A stretch of DNA of 64,000 nt, taken from Diplonema japonicum (lineage: Eukaryota; Euglenozoa; Diplonemea; Diplonemida; Diplonemidae). Each line of letters starts with the position of its first letter. The stretch's first letter is position 1. A model generated the notes under the pieces. That model saw only the letters and a program-made list of their open reading frames with translations, ran no database searches and was not told the origin of the DNA. The DNA lies in assembly GCA_964019335.1 (NCBI GenBank), contig OZ025710.1, forward strand, positions 310,001-374,000. The letters are read 5' to 3'. Positions 44,592 through 53,578 of this stretch are shown here, piece after piece. The position numbers and the translations under genes are program-made.

Positions 44592-46178
44592 ATGTTGGTC
44601 CAAAAAATGGTAATCGCGGTGGTGCTCCTCACCGCAACCATGTCGGAGTGTAGAAAAGTGACCGTGTCTGTGAAGGGACGGTGGACATTTATCGACAAGT
44701 TTGTCTTCGATGAAAGAGACAGCAAGCTGGGCAACGCACCACCGCTACTAGAGTTCTACACCAAAGACGCCCCAAAAGATGGCTACAGGCTGGTACTGTA
44801 CAGCGACCAACCGTACAGCTGGCCTGCGGCAAAAGGCTACATAAGAGACGACGAACTATGGAAGAACGATGAACTGGGCGCCTGCGAGATCCTCTCAACG
44901 TGCCCCAGCACGACAAACTGCAGCACCTGCATGTTGAGATCGTGCAACGGGGCAATACCCATCGCAGCGACGTGTGACGACCCGAAGTCACACTGCATAG
45001 GCACCAAAGCCAACCCATACAGGCAGCTCATCGAGCAGCACACACGGCCAAGATTCTGGTTCATCGGCGTCACCAACTGCGAGGTGAACAAGACCCCCTT
45101 GCTGCAAACAAAAATATACGTCACATTCCGTAACCCCGGTGGCTGGTTCCGCGAGGAATTCGGTGTCGATGAACAGGGGATCCTCGAGTTCCAAATTATC
45201 ATTGTACCGTACTTTGCCATCATGGCCGGGGCCTATGCTGGCATGACCTACCGTGAGAGGAAGCGACAAGGCGACGCTGCCGAGATCCACGCTGTCATCA
45301 AGTGGTTCCTTCTAATCATCGCGCTGCAGCTTATCTATTATACAGACAAGTTGAAGACATACTCATTCGTTGCTACCTATGGTGAGGGGTACCAGTACTT
45401 CAGCTCCGCGGGGTTCCTCGCCTCTGTGATGTTTATCATGCTTGTGGTCAACTTCTCTACGGGTTTCTCGGCGATCGGAACGCAGTTCTTCGCACCGTTG
45501 AAGGACAGTTTCCACCAGAAGGCCATCGCAGGTATGGGTCTGTTCCTCATCCTGTGGAACTGTGTGTTGTTTGTGTACTCAAGGCTCAACGAGGATCCGA
45601 TGGATGTTGAGTCGCCGTATCAAACGTGGCCCTCCATCCTCCTCAGCACTGCAAGAGTGCCCATCATCGGGTACTACATGTGGTGTTTGTACAACACAGT
45701 CCAAGAGGTACCGGAGCAGAAGAAGTACTACGTGAAGTGGGGTGCGGTCTTCTTCTCGTACCTCTGTGCGTTGCCGCTGTTCACGGTGCTTGCGAGTGTT
45801 GTGTCTCCTCACGTGAAATTCCGGGCGGTTGACTGCACAGTGGACGTTGTTACTGTAGTTTCGATGTCATGTATGTGCTACCTTCTCTGGCCTGGTCCAG
45901 GTTTGACAAATGTACTGTCGAACACATACACCCTGTCTGCTACTGGTCCCACTCATATGCCAATGTCTGATGGTGGTGCACTGTCGCCTCCTCCGCCGCC
46001 TATTTCCAATACTGTATCTTCCATGCACCATGTTGATGGTGATGATGGTGTTGGTGAGGGTGAGGTTCCTCTTGTTAATGACGACACCCGAGAGGGCGGC
46101 CTTGAGGTTACCATTAATGAAGCGGACGACCTTGAGGGTGATGGGGCGAATCCGCTTAGACCACTGGTGGCGAGTTAG
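44592..46178 (+). CDS. GOST / GpcrRhopsn4-type seven-transmembrane protein (GPR180/TMEM145-like)
   Basis: This is a 528-residue membrane protein with a signal peptide (MVIAVVLLTATM, cleavage before RKVTV). It has a Cys-rich lumenal domain of about 180 residues (Cys clustered in CEILSTCPSTTNCSTC) ending in KIYVTFRNPGG. Seven hydrophobic segments follow from about residue 205 to 440. These include the first helix region FQIIIVPYFAIMAGAYAGM, WFLLIIALQLIYYTDKL, FSSAGFLASVMFIMLVV and PIIGYYMWCLYN. This lumenal-plus-7TM layout is that of the GpcrRhopsn4/GOST family, which acts in Golgi and endosomal trafficking or signalling. The tail is acidic and Pro-rich. I start at 44592, where a 9-A run precedes the ATG. 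The upstream in-frame codons are Lys-rich spacer. Confidence 0.8.
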   Translation: MLVQKMVIAVVLLTATMSECRKVTVSVKGRWTFIDKFVFDERDSKLGNAPPLLEFYTKDAPKDGYRLVLYSDQPYSWPAAKGYIRDDELWKNDELGACEILSTCPSTTNCSTCMLRSCNGAIPIAATCDDPKSHCIGTKANPYRQLIEQHTRPRFWFIGVTNCEVNKTPLLQTKIYVTFRNPGGWFREEFGVDEQGILEFQIIIVPYFAIMAGAYAGMTYRERKRQGDAAEIHAVIKWFLLIIALQLIYYTDKLKTYSFVATYGEGYQYFSSAGFLASVMFIMLVVNFSTGFSAIGTQFFAPLKDSFHQKAIAGMGLFLILWNCVLFVYSRLNEDPMDVESPYQTWPSILLSTARVPIIGYYMWCLYNTVQEVPEQKKYYVKWGAVFFSYLCALPLFTVLASVVSPHVKFRAVDCTVDVVTVVSMSCMCYLLWPGPGLTNVLSNTYTLSATGPTHMPMSDGGALSPPPPPISNTVSSMHHVDGDDGVGEGEVPLVNDDTREGGLEVTINEADDLEGDGANPLRPLVAS

Positions 46179-46890
46179 GATTAAAAGGGGGAGGGGGGGG
46201 AATAGAAAAAAAGGGGGGGTGTTCATAGATGTGATGTAATGTAGCGTGTTCGGGAGAAATGTGGATGTGTTTTCTTTTCTTTTTTTTTCTTTTTTTTTCT
46301 TTTTTTTCTTTTTTTTCTTTTTTTAGGCGTCCTGCCACATACCGCAGGTACCCTTAAATGTCTCTTTTTTTTTGCAGTGTTTTTTTATATGTATTTCTTG
46401 TAATGAACAACAAAAAAGAACACAAAAAAGGGTCGTGGTGGATTTGTACCGGCACAGAACACCTTCTGTTATGTTTCTTTCTTCCTTTCTTTTTTTTTTT
46501 CTCTCTTTCCTTGATAAGAAAAGAAGGGGGGGGGGGGACCCCAATATATTGAAAATGAAATTCTTGTTGATGTTTGCTTTGAAAAGAAGGGGAAAAAAAG
46601 AGAATAGGGCGGGTAGCAGCGCGTTGGACTTCGGTTGTGCACAAAACAACAAATCAAAAACCGACTCTTTTTTTTTGTTTTCGTTTCCTTTATCTGCCTG
46701 TGTCTTCTCCCCCCCCGCCCGCCCCCGCCCCTTCTTTTTATGTTCTCTCATCACAAAAGAAAACTGACGTTATACATTTTTTAATATATTTTCACCCCCC
46801 CCCCCCCGTGTAATTCAAAAAAAAGAGAGAAGGCGTAAAAAGAAGGGAAACCTAAAAGGAAAAAGGAAAAAAGGGAAAAAGAAAAAAAAG
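46179..46890. other. 0.7 kb spacer with T/C tracts
   Basis: This spacer holds a repeated TTTTTTCT tract, the second 44-bp repeat copy (46325-46368), then A/T/C blocks including a C run near 46796-46807, and an A/G-rich 5' UTR for MCM8. No coding gene is seen. Confidence 0.6.
46325..46368 (+). repeat. 44-bp intergenic repeat, copy 2
   Basis: This block is identical over 44 bases to 31039-31082 and on the same strand. It again directly follows a long T/C tract ending in AG and lies 147 bases after a stop codon. The T run after it is longer here and is followed by GCAG. See copy 1 for structure. No protein frame is shared with a neighbour. Confidence 0.85.
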
Positions 46891-49215
46891 ATGGGTTGGG
46901 AAACCTTCGCCGCGAAATGTCAGGACCTTATACCAACGTACTGCTCGGAGGAGGTTGGTGTGGAGAAGTCAACTCTGGCAGGGTGCTGGCACATAACGGA
47001 AAAGGTAGCGGACGCAATTGCAGTGGGGAGCCTGGTGGACTCACCCAAGAGACAAATCGTGTACCTAGACATGACTAAGCTCGATGAAGAGACTGCGAAT
47101 CACATTACCGGGAAAACTGCAAACTCCCCTGGCCTGTACATGAGCTTAGCACATGTCGCAATCCACTACCTGTTTTACACAAAGAAACCAACACCCACCG
47201 AACCAATGGTATCCGTACGCCTACGAGGCGTCCCGTTATCAAAAATAAACGGCCAGCTCCGAGCTCACGACGTGCAAAGTGTAATAGCGGTGAGGGGTAC
47301 TGTTGTCCGCTTGTCTTCCGTCCAGCCAATGGTTTTGAAGATGGTGTACGGGTGTCAGAAGTGTGGCGACGCACAAAGCGTTCCGACCTCGGACGGTGTT
47401 TGCATCTTCCCCACATCATGCTCCAGAAGCAACTGTCGGGCTGTGAAGAAATTCGGGTCTGGTTTCTACCCCGACCCGCTTCACGAATCTGTCAAGACGG
47501 TGAATCATCAAAGATTGAAGCTGCAAGTCGAAACATCGAACACCGGTCGCATCCCTTGCAGCGTTGAAGTAGAGCTGCAAGGTTCCTTGTGCGACACGAT
47601 TTCACCTGGCGACATCGTAACCTGCATTGGTATTCTGAAGCAGGACTGTGTTAGTTCGAAGGGTCGTTCACGTGGAGCCGCTGCAGCCGATGCCACCTCC
47701 CTAACAGCGGCGTACCTTGAGTGCAACAACATCGAGAAGTACGGGCAGGGCGGGCAGGGTTCCGGCACAACGTCAAACAACCAGAGCAACCCGGTAGCCA
47801 GCGCGAAGGACAGCCATGTCATCACAGCTGCAAACATCGCTGGTATCAAGGAAATCTCCACACGGGAAGACACCTTCGCTTTGCTGGTGCATTCACTGTG
47901 TCCTTCTATATTAGGTCACGAGCTTGTCAAAGCAGGGATGATCCTAACCCTTTTGGGAGGCACCCTGCGAGACCCAGAATCCGGCCAACGAGGGAACACC
48001 CACTTACTCGTAGTCGGGGATCCCGGTGCAGGGAAGAGTCAGATGTTAAAAGCAGTCTCCCACGTAGCTCCCAGAGGCGTTCATGTCAGTGGGAACTCCG
48101 CCTCTGCATCGGGTCTGACGGTGACACTGGTACGCGATGTCGCCACAGGAGACTCGGCATTGGAGGCAGGTGCGTTGGTTCTTGGGGATCAAGGGATAAC
48201 ATGCATTGATGAGTTCGATAAGATGGACAAGGTCGAGCATCAAGCACTCCTTGAAGCCATGGAACAACAGAAGATTAGTATCGCAAAGGCGGGTGCGGTG
48301 GGCTCCCTCCCTGCAAGGACCAGCATCATCGCGGCGGCCAACCCTACCTCAGGGCACTACGACGATTTCAAGTCGGTTGCGGAGAACGTGCGGACGAACC
48401 CCGCGCTGCTCTCGCGTTTCGACCTCGTTTTCATCTTGAAGGACACCATTGAGGGCCGTTTGCAAGAGGGTCTTACCAGACATGTTATATCCCTCCATTC
48501 AGGTGTGGGGTCCCGTGCAAAACACCACCAGCCCTCTACCATTGAGGACGCAGCAAACCCGACAAACGATCTGCTCGCGTTCACCACAGATGGTGTCGAG
48601 ACACGGCTGCGGACGACAAAGTACGACAGAGACGAACTCGTGCCGCACAGGCTTATGACGAAATATATATCATACGCGAGAAGGGTTGTCCGGCCGAGAA
48701 TGTCGAGCGCTGCAAGCGAAGTGTTGAAGGCCTATTACATAGAACTGCGGAAGAGCAGTGACTCAAAGGATGCGATGCTCATCACCACTAGGCAGCTGGA
48801 ATCACTTGTACGACTGGCACAGGCACGTGCTAAGGTGGACCTCCGCGACGAGGTCACGGCAGAGGATGCTGAGGACGTGATCTCACTGATGAAGCGGTCC
48901 CTTTACCAGATGTGTACCGACGTTGAAACCGGTCAGATCGATGCCAACCGTGGCCCTTGCGGTGCTGGCCGATCTCGCGACGGACGTGCCCTCGTTCACT
49001 GGATGCAAGACCAAGTCAAGGCACTTGGCGCAGATCCCTCCTACCAAGTCTTTACTCATAAGGAACTCGTTGCTCAGCTTCAAAAATGGGCCTACACAGA
49101 AGCCAAAGCAGAGAAGACTGTCTCGCATCTCAACGCTATGGGCGATATCCTAGCCGCCCCTGGTGGGTACAAGATGCGGATTGTTTCGGCGCTCCAGACA
49201 CCTAAAAAGAAATAG
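46891..49215 (+). CDS. MCM8: MCM8 DNA helicase
   Basis: This 774-residue minichromosome-maintenance AAA+ ATPase acts in homologous recombination and replication-fork repair, usually with MCM9. The N-terminal OB region has a zinc finger (YGCQKCGD...CSRSNC). The ATPase core has Walker A GDPGAGKSQ near residue 378, with the MCM8-type GxGKS rather than the GTAKS of MCM2-7. Walker B is CIDEFDKM, sensor 1 is IIAAANPTSGHYDDF, and the Arg finger is LLSRFDLVF. The block LLEAMEQQKISIAKAGAV, followed by GSLPARTSI, is close to animal and plant MCM8. A C-terminal winged-helix-like region (FTHKELVAQLQKWAYTEAK) is present. The gene is intronless with an A/G-rich leader. Confidence 0.93.
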   Translation: MGWETFAAKCQDLIPTYCSEEVGVEKSTLAGCWHITEKVADAIAVGSLVDSPKRQIVYLDMTKLDEETANHITGKTANSPGLYMSLAHVAIHYLFYTKKPTPTEPMVSVRLRGVPLSKINGQLRAHDVQSVIAVRGTVVRLSSVQPMVLKMVYGCQKCGDAQSVPTSDGVCIFPTSCSRSNCRAVKKFGSGFYPDPLHESVKTVNHQRLKLQVETSNTGRIPCSVEVELQGSLCDTISPGDIVTCIGILKQDCVSSKGRSRGAAAADATSLTAAYLECNNIEKYGQGGQGSGTTSNNQSNPVASAKDSHVITAANIAGIKEISTREDTFALLVHSLCPSILGHELVKAGMILTLLGGTLRDPESGQRGNTHLLVVGDPGAGKSQMLKAVSHVAPRGVHVSGNSASASGLTVTLVRDVATGDSALEAGALVLGDQGITCIDEFDKMDKVEHQALLEAMEQQKISIAKAGAVGSLPARTSIIAAANPTSGHYDDFKSVAENVRTNPALLSRFDLVFILKDTIEGRLQEGLTRHVISLHSGVGSRAKHHQPSTIEDAANPTNDLLAFTTDGVETRLRTTKYDRDELVPHRLMTKYISYARRVVRPRMSSAASEVLKAYYIELRKSSDSKDAMLITTRQLESLVRLAQARAKVDLRDEVTAEDAEDVISLMKRSLYQMCTDVETGQIDANRGPCGAGRSRDGRALVHWMQDQVKALGADPSYQVFTHKELVAQLQKWAYTEAKAEKTVSHLNAMGDILAAPGGYKMRIVSALQTPKKK

Positions 49216-49372
49216 TACCGCGAGAAGAGAGAAAGAAGTGAAATGTTATCCCAATTTTCATGTACTTTTTTTTTCCCCCCTTGCTGTTTGCGTTTGCTAA
49301 CCCTCTTTCTCCCCCCCCCCCCCCCCCAATGAATTTTCCGATAATACTATTATTTGTAGGGTGCCGCCGCCA

Positions 49373-50086
49373 ATGAAGCTCGGCTCTGTGGTGGTGTTGC
49401 TGAGTGTTGCAGAGGTATGCCATGGACAGGACAACACACAGAGTCAAGGGTTTGGAGGGGTGCAGTTGGGGTCAGATTTGCAATGTGCGAGCTTGATAGA
49501 TGCGAACAAAGCAAAAATAATAAAGGACATCCTGCCCTGCAAGTGCAGGGTCAAGAGCGAAGTGGCTGTGGGGTGCCACCCGAACTGCTGCGAAACAGAC
49601 AGGTGCTGGTCGGGGAACGAGAGGGAGTGGTCGCCTTACGAACAGATCATATGCAGACCAAGCACCACTGAAGGGAACTCCTTCTCGGACGGTGTCTGCC
49701 TCTACACAGGGGGGAATCCTCATACTGTGGTGGGGAACCTCACTGCCGTGAACTTTTATCTAAGTACGCTTGTCGAGTATTTCTGCATAGATCTCATTCT
49801 GTCTTCGTGTCTGCCTTCTGACGACGCTGCTGACTTCACGTTCCGAACCGATAGCAACCTCCCTTGTCGTCAGTTGTGCCCGCCACCGCCCATTGAGCCT
49901 TGTACCTCAACCTCCTGTTTGTACAACAGGGGGCGCACACACCCCTTCGTGCGGTCCTGGGTGCTCAACGCGCACCTGCCGCCTGGTGCTTACATGCTTA
50001 CCTGTGTCACTATCCAGAGGCTCAACGCAGGAGTCACGGAGGTGAACCAGACGCAGTATCTCCCGACGGCTTTTGAGGTTGCGTAG
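49373..50086 (+). CDS. Secreted Cys-rich protein, weakly tectonic-like
   Basis: This 237-residue protein has a clear signal peptide (MKLGSVVVLLSVAEVCHGQ) and about 17 Cys in the mature part. The first Cys cluster, PCKCRVKSEVAVGCHPNCC followed by ETDRCW, resembles in spacing the CxC...NCCxxxxC cluster of tectonic proteins of the ciliary transition zone. Those are much larger and the match is short, so this is only a suggestion. A second cluster is CRQLCPPPPIEPC. There is no membrane anchor. The true ATG is 49373; the codons before it include GTG CCG CCG CCA. A TTATTTGTAG acceptor-like site lies 12 bases upstream. The function is unknown. Confidence 0.75.
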   Translation: MKLGSVVVLLSVAEVCHGQDNTQSQGFGGVQLGSDLQCASLIDANKAKIIKDILPCKCRVKSEVAVGCHPNCCETDRCWSGNEREWSPYEQIICRPSTTEGNSFSDGVCLYTGGNPHTVVGNLTAVNFYLSTLVEYFCIDLILSSCLPSDDAADFTFRTDSNLPCRQLCPPPPIEPCTSTSCLYNRGRTHPFVRSWVLNAHLPPGAYMLTCVTIQRLNAGVTEVNQTQYLPTAFEVA

Positions 50087-50286
50087 TGTTTGCAGTTGTG
50101 TTCCCCCCCCTCCCCCCTTCCTTTCTTTTTAGGGGAAAAAAGAGAGTTTGCAATTTACGTTGCATCAAAAAAAAGAAAGAAAGAATAATAATATTATAAC
50201 CGTTGTTGTTTTTTTTTCTTTTTTAGCTTTACTTTTCTCCTTCGAAACCAATCAACCGCCACAGTTATCAAAAGGGAGGTATTAAC

Positions 50287-52098
50287 ATGACTGCCACATG
50301 GGAATGGGATGCTCCGGAGATCACGGACCCGGAGGTCATGGGGAAGCTGACTGCGCCCAAAGCAGATGTTGAGGTGATGGCGTGCGGGCGGGCATACGAG
50401 GAGGCTCTTGCGAGGTGGGTCCCGAGTCTGAAGAAAGAAGAAGAAAAGGAGCCGTCGAGCCCGACCAGCCCTGCGAGCCCCGCAAGCGGCAACGGGACGA
50501 AGAAGGAAAAGAAGAAGAAGGCGACGAGCACTAAGCTGTCTGAGGCGGAGCTGGAGGGCAACCACTACGAACTCCTGGAGTTGGAGGACAAGGAGTGGGA
50601 GGCCACCGAGGATGAGATCACGAAGGCATACAAGAAGAAGTGTCTCGAGACCCACCCCGACAAGACAGGAGGCGACGACACGCTGTTCAAGGCAGTGCAG
50701 GTGGCAGGCGAGGTGCTCCTCAGCGAGCAGAAGAGGAAGGCGTACGACTCGTCCCTCCCCTTCGACGACGGCATCCCTGCTGCAAAGATCCCTGTCGACC
50801 GCTTCTACAAAACCTTCGCACCCGTCTTCGAGAGGAACGGGAAGTGGTACCTCCACGGAAGGGAGAAGGTCCTCCCCCTGGGTAACGAGAAGACCCCAAT
50901 GGAAACCGTCGATGCCTTCTACACCTTCTGGTTCTCTTTCAAGTCATGGAGGGACTTTGCCCACGAGGCTGCGGAGCACGACCTGGAGCAGGCTGAGCAC
51001 CGTGAGGAGCGCAGGTGGATGGAACGCGAGAACCAGCGTGGAATCGAGAAACGCAAGAAGACCGAGATGGCACGTATCCTGCAGCTTGTGGAGCGTTCCT
51101 ACAGGAACGACCCGAGGATCAAGCAGAGGGAGGCCGACCGCATTGCTGAGAAGGAGCGCGTCCGTGAGGCAAAACGTCAGGAGGAAGAGGACAAGAAGCG
51201 CAAGGAGATCGAAGAAGCTGAACGCATTGCGAAGGAAGAAGGCGAGCGCAAGGTCGCACACAAGGCAAGCCAGCAAAACAGCAAGAAGCTCCGTCAGGGG
51301 CTCAGGAAGGCGCTCAAGGCGTCGGACTCTGAGGAGACCATCAACAGAACACATGTCGACTGGCTCATCGGGAAGTTCGAGCCCGCCGACCTGGAGGAGG
51401 CAACGGAGATCCTGAAGAACTGCGCAACACCCGAAGAGACTGCAGACGCTGTGGAGGTGCTCATCCTGGCAGCAGAGGACAAGAGAAGGGAGTCCCGCTG
51501 GGGAGTCTCGACCGCAGGCAAGAAGGAAGAGAAGAAAGAGACCGTCGCCGTCAAGGCCAAGGAAACAGAATGGACCGACGACGAACTCCTTGAGCTTCAG
51601 AAAGCGTGCGTGAAGTACCCTGCCGGGTCCATGGAGAGGTGGAAGAGACTTTCCGAGTTCATGATGGACAAGAGGACCCCTGAGCAGTGCCTCAAGAAGG
51701 TGAAATTCTTGGAACAGGAGTACAGAATGCCGCAGCAACAGGTTGCAGGTGGCATGAGGGATATCAGCGCCAAGAAGCTCAACCTGCCTTCCTCCATTGG
51801 TAAGGAAGCAACGAATGAAACTATTGAACCGACTTGGGGCGACGTTCCCACCAGAAAATTCAAGGAAGAGGAGAAGCCTGCAGAGAGCGAAGCCGCTGCC
51901 GAGCAACCTGCTGCTGAAGAACCAACAGCTGACATCTGGAGTGCATCGCAGCAGAAGGCTCTCGAAACTGTGCTCAGAGACCTCAAGGCCTACAAAGATA
52001 AGGACAAATGGGAGAAAATTGCCGCTGCGGTAGAGGGTAAGAACAAGAAACAATGCGTTTCAAGGTACAAGTTCCTTTGTAGCCAGATGAAGAAATAG
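50287..52098 (+). CDS. DNAJC2: Zuotin / DNAJC2 ribosome-associated J-protein
   Basis: This cochaperone stimulates Hsp70 at the ribosomal tunnel exit. The 603-residue protein has the family layout. A J domain spans about residues 92-165 with the HPD motif (ETHPDKTGG). The zuotin homology region follows (PVDRFYKTFAPVFERNGKWY, then FYTFWFSFKSWRDFA), then a long charged, ribosome-binding helix (AEKERVREAKRQEEEDKKRK). Two SANT/Myb-like domains lie at the C-terminus (EWTDDELLELQKACVKYP, and SASQQKALETVLRDLKAYK). The SANT pair is shared with animal and plant DNAJC2 and absent from yeast Zuo1. It is intronless, with codon use biased as in an abundant protein. Confidence 0.95.
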   Translation: MTATWEWDAPEITDPEVMGKLTAPKADVEVMACGRAYEEALARWVPSLKKEEEKEPSSPTSPASPASGNGTKKEKKKKATSTKLSEAELEGNHYELLELEDKEWEATEDEITKAYKKKCLETHPDKTGGDDTLFKAVQVAGEVLLSEQKRKAYDSSLPFDDGIPAAKIPVDRFYKTFAPVFERNGKWYLHGREKVLPLGNEKTPMETVDAFYTFWFSFKSWRDFAHEAAEHDLEQAEHREERRWMERENQRGIEKRKKTEMARILQLVERSYRNDPRIKQREADRIAEKERVREAKRQEEEDKKRKEIEEAERIAKEEGERKVAHKASQQNSKKLRQGLRKALKASDSEETINRTHVDWLIGKFEPADLEEATEILKNCATPEETADAVEVLILAAEDKRRESRWGVSTAGKKEEKKETVAVKAKETEWTDDELLELQKACVKYPAGSMERWKRLSEFMMDKRTPEQCLKKVKFLEQEYRMPQQQVAGGMRDISAKKLNLPSSIGKEATNETIEPTWGDVPTRKFKEEEKPAESEAAAEQPAAEEPTADIWSASQQKALETVLRDLKAYKDKDKWEKIAAAVEGKNKKQCVSRYKFLCSQMKK

Positions 52099-52797
52099 AT
52101 GGAAAAAAAAAAAGAAAAAAAAAGAGAATACAGAAAAAAAAAAAAAAGACTTACCCTTTTTGAAAAAAAAAATCTTAAAAAAAAAAGTTTTAGTACCTCG
52201 CCCCCTTAAATTCCACACACATGTTTATCCTGTTTCTTCTTCTTCTTTCTTTCATTTTTTTTTTATTTTACTTTGTTCCTCTCTTCACTTTTTTATTTTT
52301 ATTTTTATTTTTATTTTTATTTTTATTTTTATTTTTATTTTTATTTTTATTTTTATTTTTATTTTTATTTTTATTTTTATTTTTATTTGTTATCAATTTT
52401 TTTTATACTCAGTCATCAACACGAAAGAAAAAAAAGAAAGAGAAAAAAAAAAGAAACAGCGTTAAAGAAGTACTGCGCTGTCGTCGTTCAAAATGTTTTT
52501 TTTTTCCCTTCTGTTATTATTATTTTTTTATTTTCCCACATTCTTGATCAGCCTCAGAGAGAAAAAAAAAAGTACTTTTTTTTTTGTTTGTTTTTTTTTT
52601 TTTTATTTCATTTATTTTTTTTCTTCAGCCCCACATTCTTCCCTTTCCTTTTTTTTTTTTTTTTTTTTTTTTTTTTCCGACTTAATCTCTTGAGATGTTT
52701 TTTTCTTCTTTTTTTTTCCCGCAAAAAAAAAAAAAAAAAAAAAAAAAAACTCCTCACCCCAACCAAGGAGAGGGGAAAAAAAAAATATAATAACACA
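52099..52797. other. 0.7 kb A/T spacer
   Basis: This spacer has A and T homopolymers plus a TTTTTA microsatellite. No gene is credible; a frame of Phe/Tyr/Leu repeats here is the translation of the microsatellite. Confidence 0.6.
52291..52387. repeat. (TTTTTA)n microsatellite
   Basis: This is an uninterrupted hexanucleotide repeat of about 16 units. It is flanked by T-rich sequence and lies between the zuotin stop and the Tim17-family start. Confidence 0.9.
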
Positions 52798-53578
52798 ATG
52801 ACGAGCACGTTAGAGCTCCTTTGGGAGCATGTTTATCAGCCAGTGTGCGTTCACGACGGAGGGATAGTCACATCCATTGAAAGAGCAAAAGACCCTTGCT
52901 GGTGGCGAGTCCTGGACGAATCAGGGATAGGTTTCATCTTTGGTTTGGGGCTTGGATTCGGTGTAAGTATGATCCATTCCAGAAGAAAAAAAAAAAAAAA
53001 AAACTCCAGATATCTATCAGGGTTTCCGAATGGCAGTTCCAGGCAAGCGATTCCGGGTAATCAGAGACCGGATAGTAACCCAGGTCCCTGCGAATGGCGG
53101 CTCTTTTGCTGCCTGGACAACAGCTTTTGCTCTTACAGAGTGCGTGGTGGTTAAGATTAGGGGTTTGTCAAAAAAAAAAAATTTTTTTTTAGGAAAAAAA
53201 AAATTTTTTTTTTTTCGCAGGGGGTACTGAAGACGCGATAAACCCGACAATCGCTGGTGCCGGTGCAGGTTTCTTTACAAACTTTGCTGGTGGGCGTAGG
53301 GCGATGATCCACGGTGCGAAAATGGGTGCTCTTCTTCTCGGTACAATGGAGCTTCTCATGAATGCCTACTCCGCCTACACCGTGAACCAGCAGCTTTGTA
53401 TGGCACAGGACGTGGCGCCCCCTGAAGAATATTTGGTGAAAGACGGAAGAGATGCAAGGTATCAATTTTTGAAATTTTGGAAGGGAAAAAAAAAAAATCC
53501 AGGTATTCACACAAGCGGAGGACACAAGAGTTCAATTGGGCACCTGCCTTGCCTTCCACTACCGTTAGTTCTGCATAA
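52798..53578 (+). CDS. Tim17/Tim22/Tim23-family mitochondrial translocase subunit, four exons
   Basis: This is a channel subunit of inner-membrane protein import. Exons 52798-52962, 53021-53162, 53221-53458 and 53503-53578 give 207 codons (206 aa). Introns are 58, 58 and 44 nt with consistent phases. Family features are the glycine-rich first helix (GIGFIFGLGLGFG), an NGGSFAAWTTAFALTEC helix, the conserved R.(K/T)ED.xN element (RGGTEDAINP), the IAGAGAGFFTNFAGG helix, and GALLLGTMELLMNAY. Four hydrophobic segments are visible. The N-terminus (VCVHDGGIVTSIERAKDPC) is nearest Tim17. Kinetoplastids use a single Tim17-like protein for all presequence import; whether that applies here is unknown. 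The tail after residue 180 is hydrophilic. Confidence 0.88.

Noticed and set aside
52160-52550. Frames rich in Phe, Tyr and Leu repeats
   Set aside because: They are translations of the TTTTTA microsatellite and neighbouring T runs.
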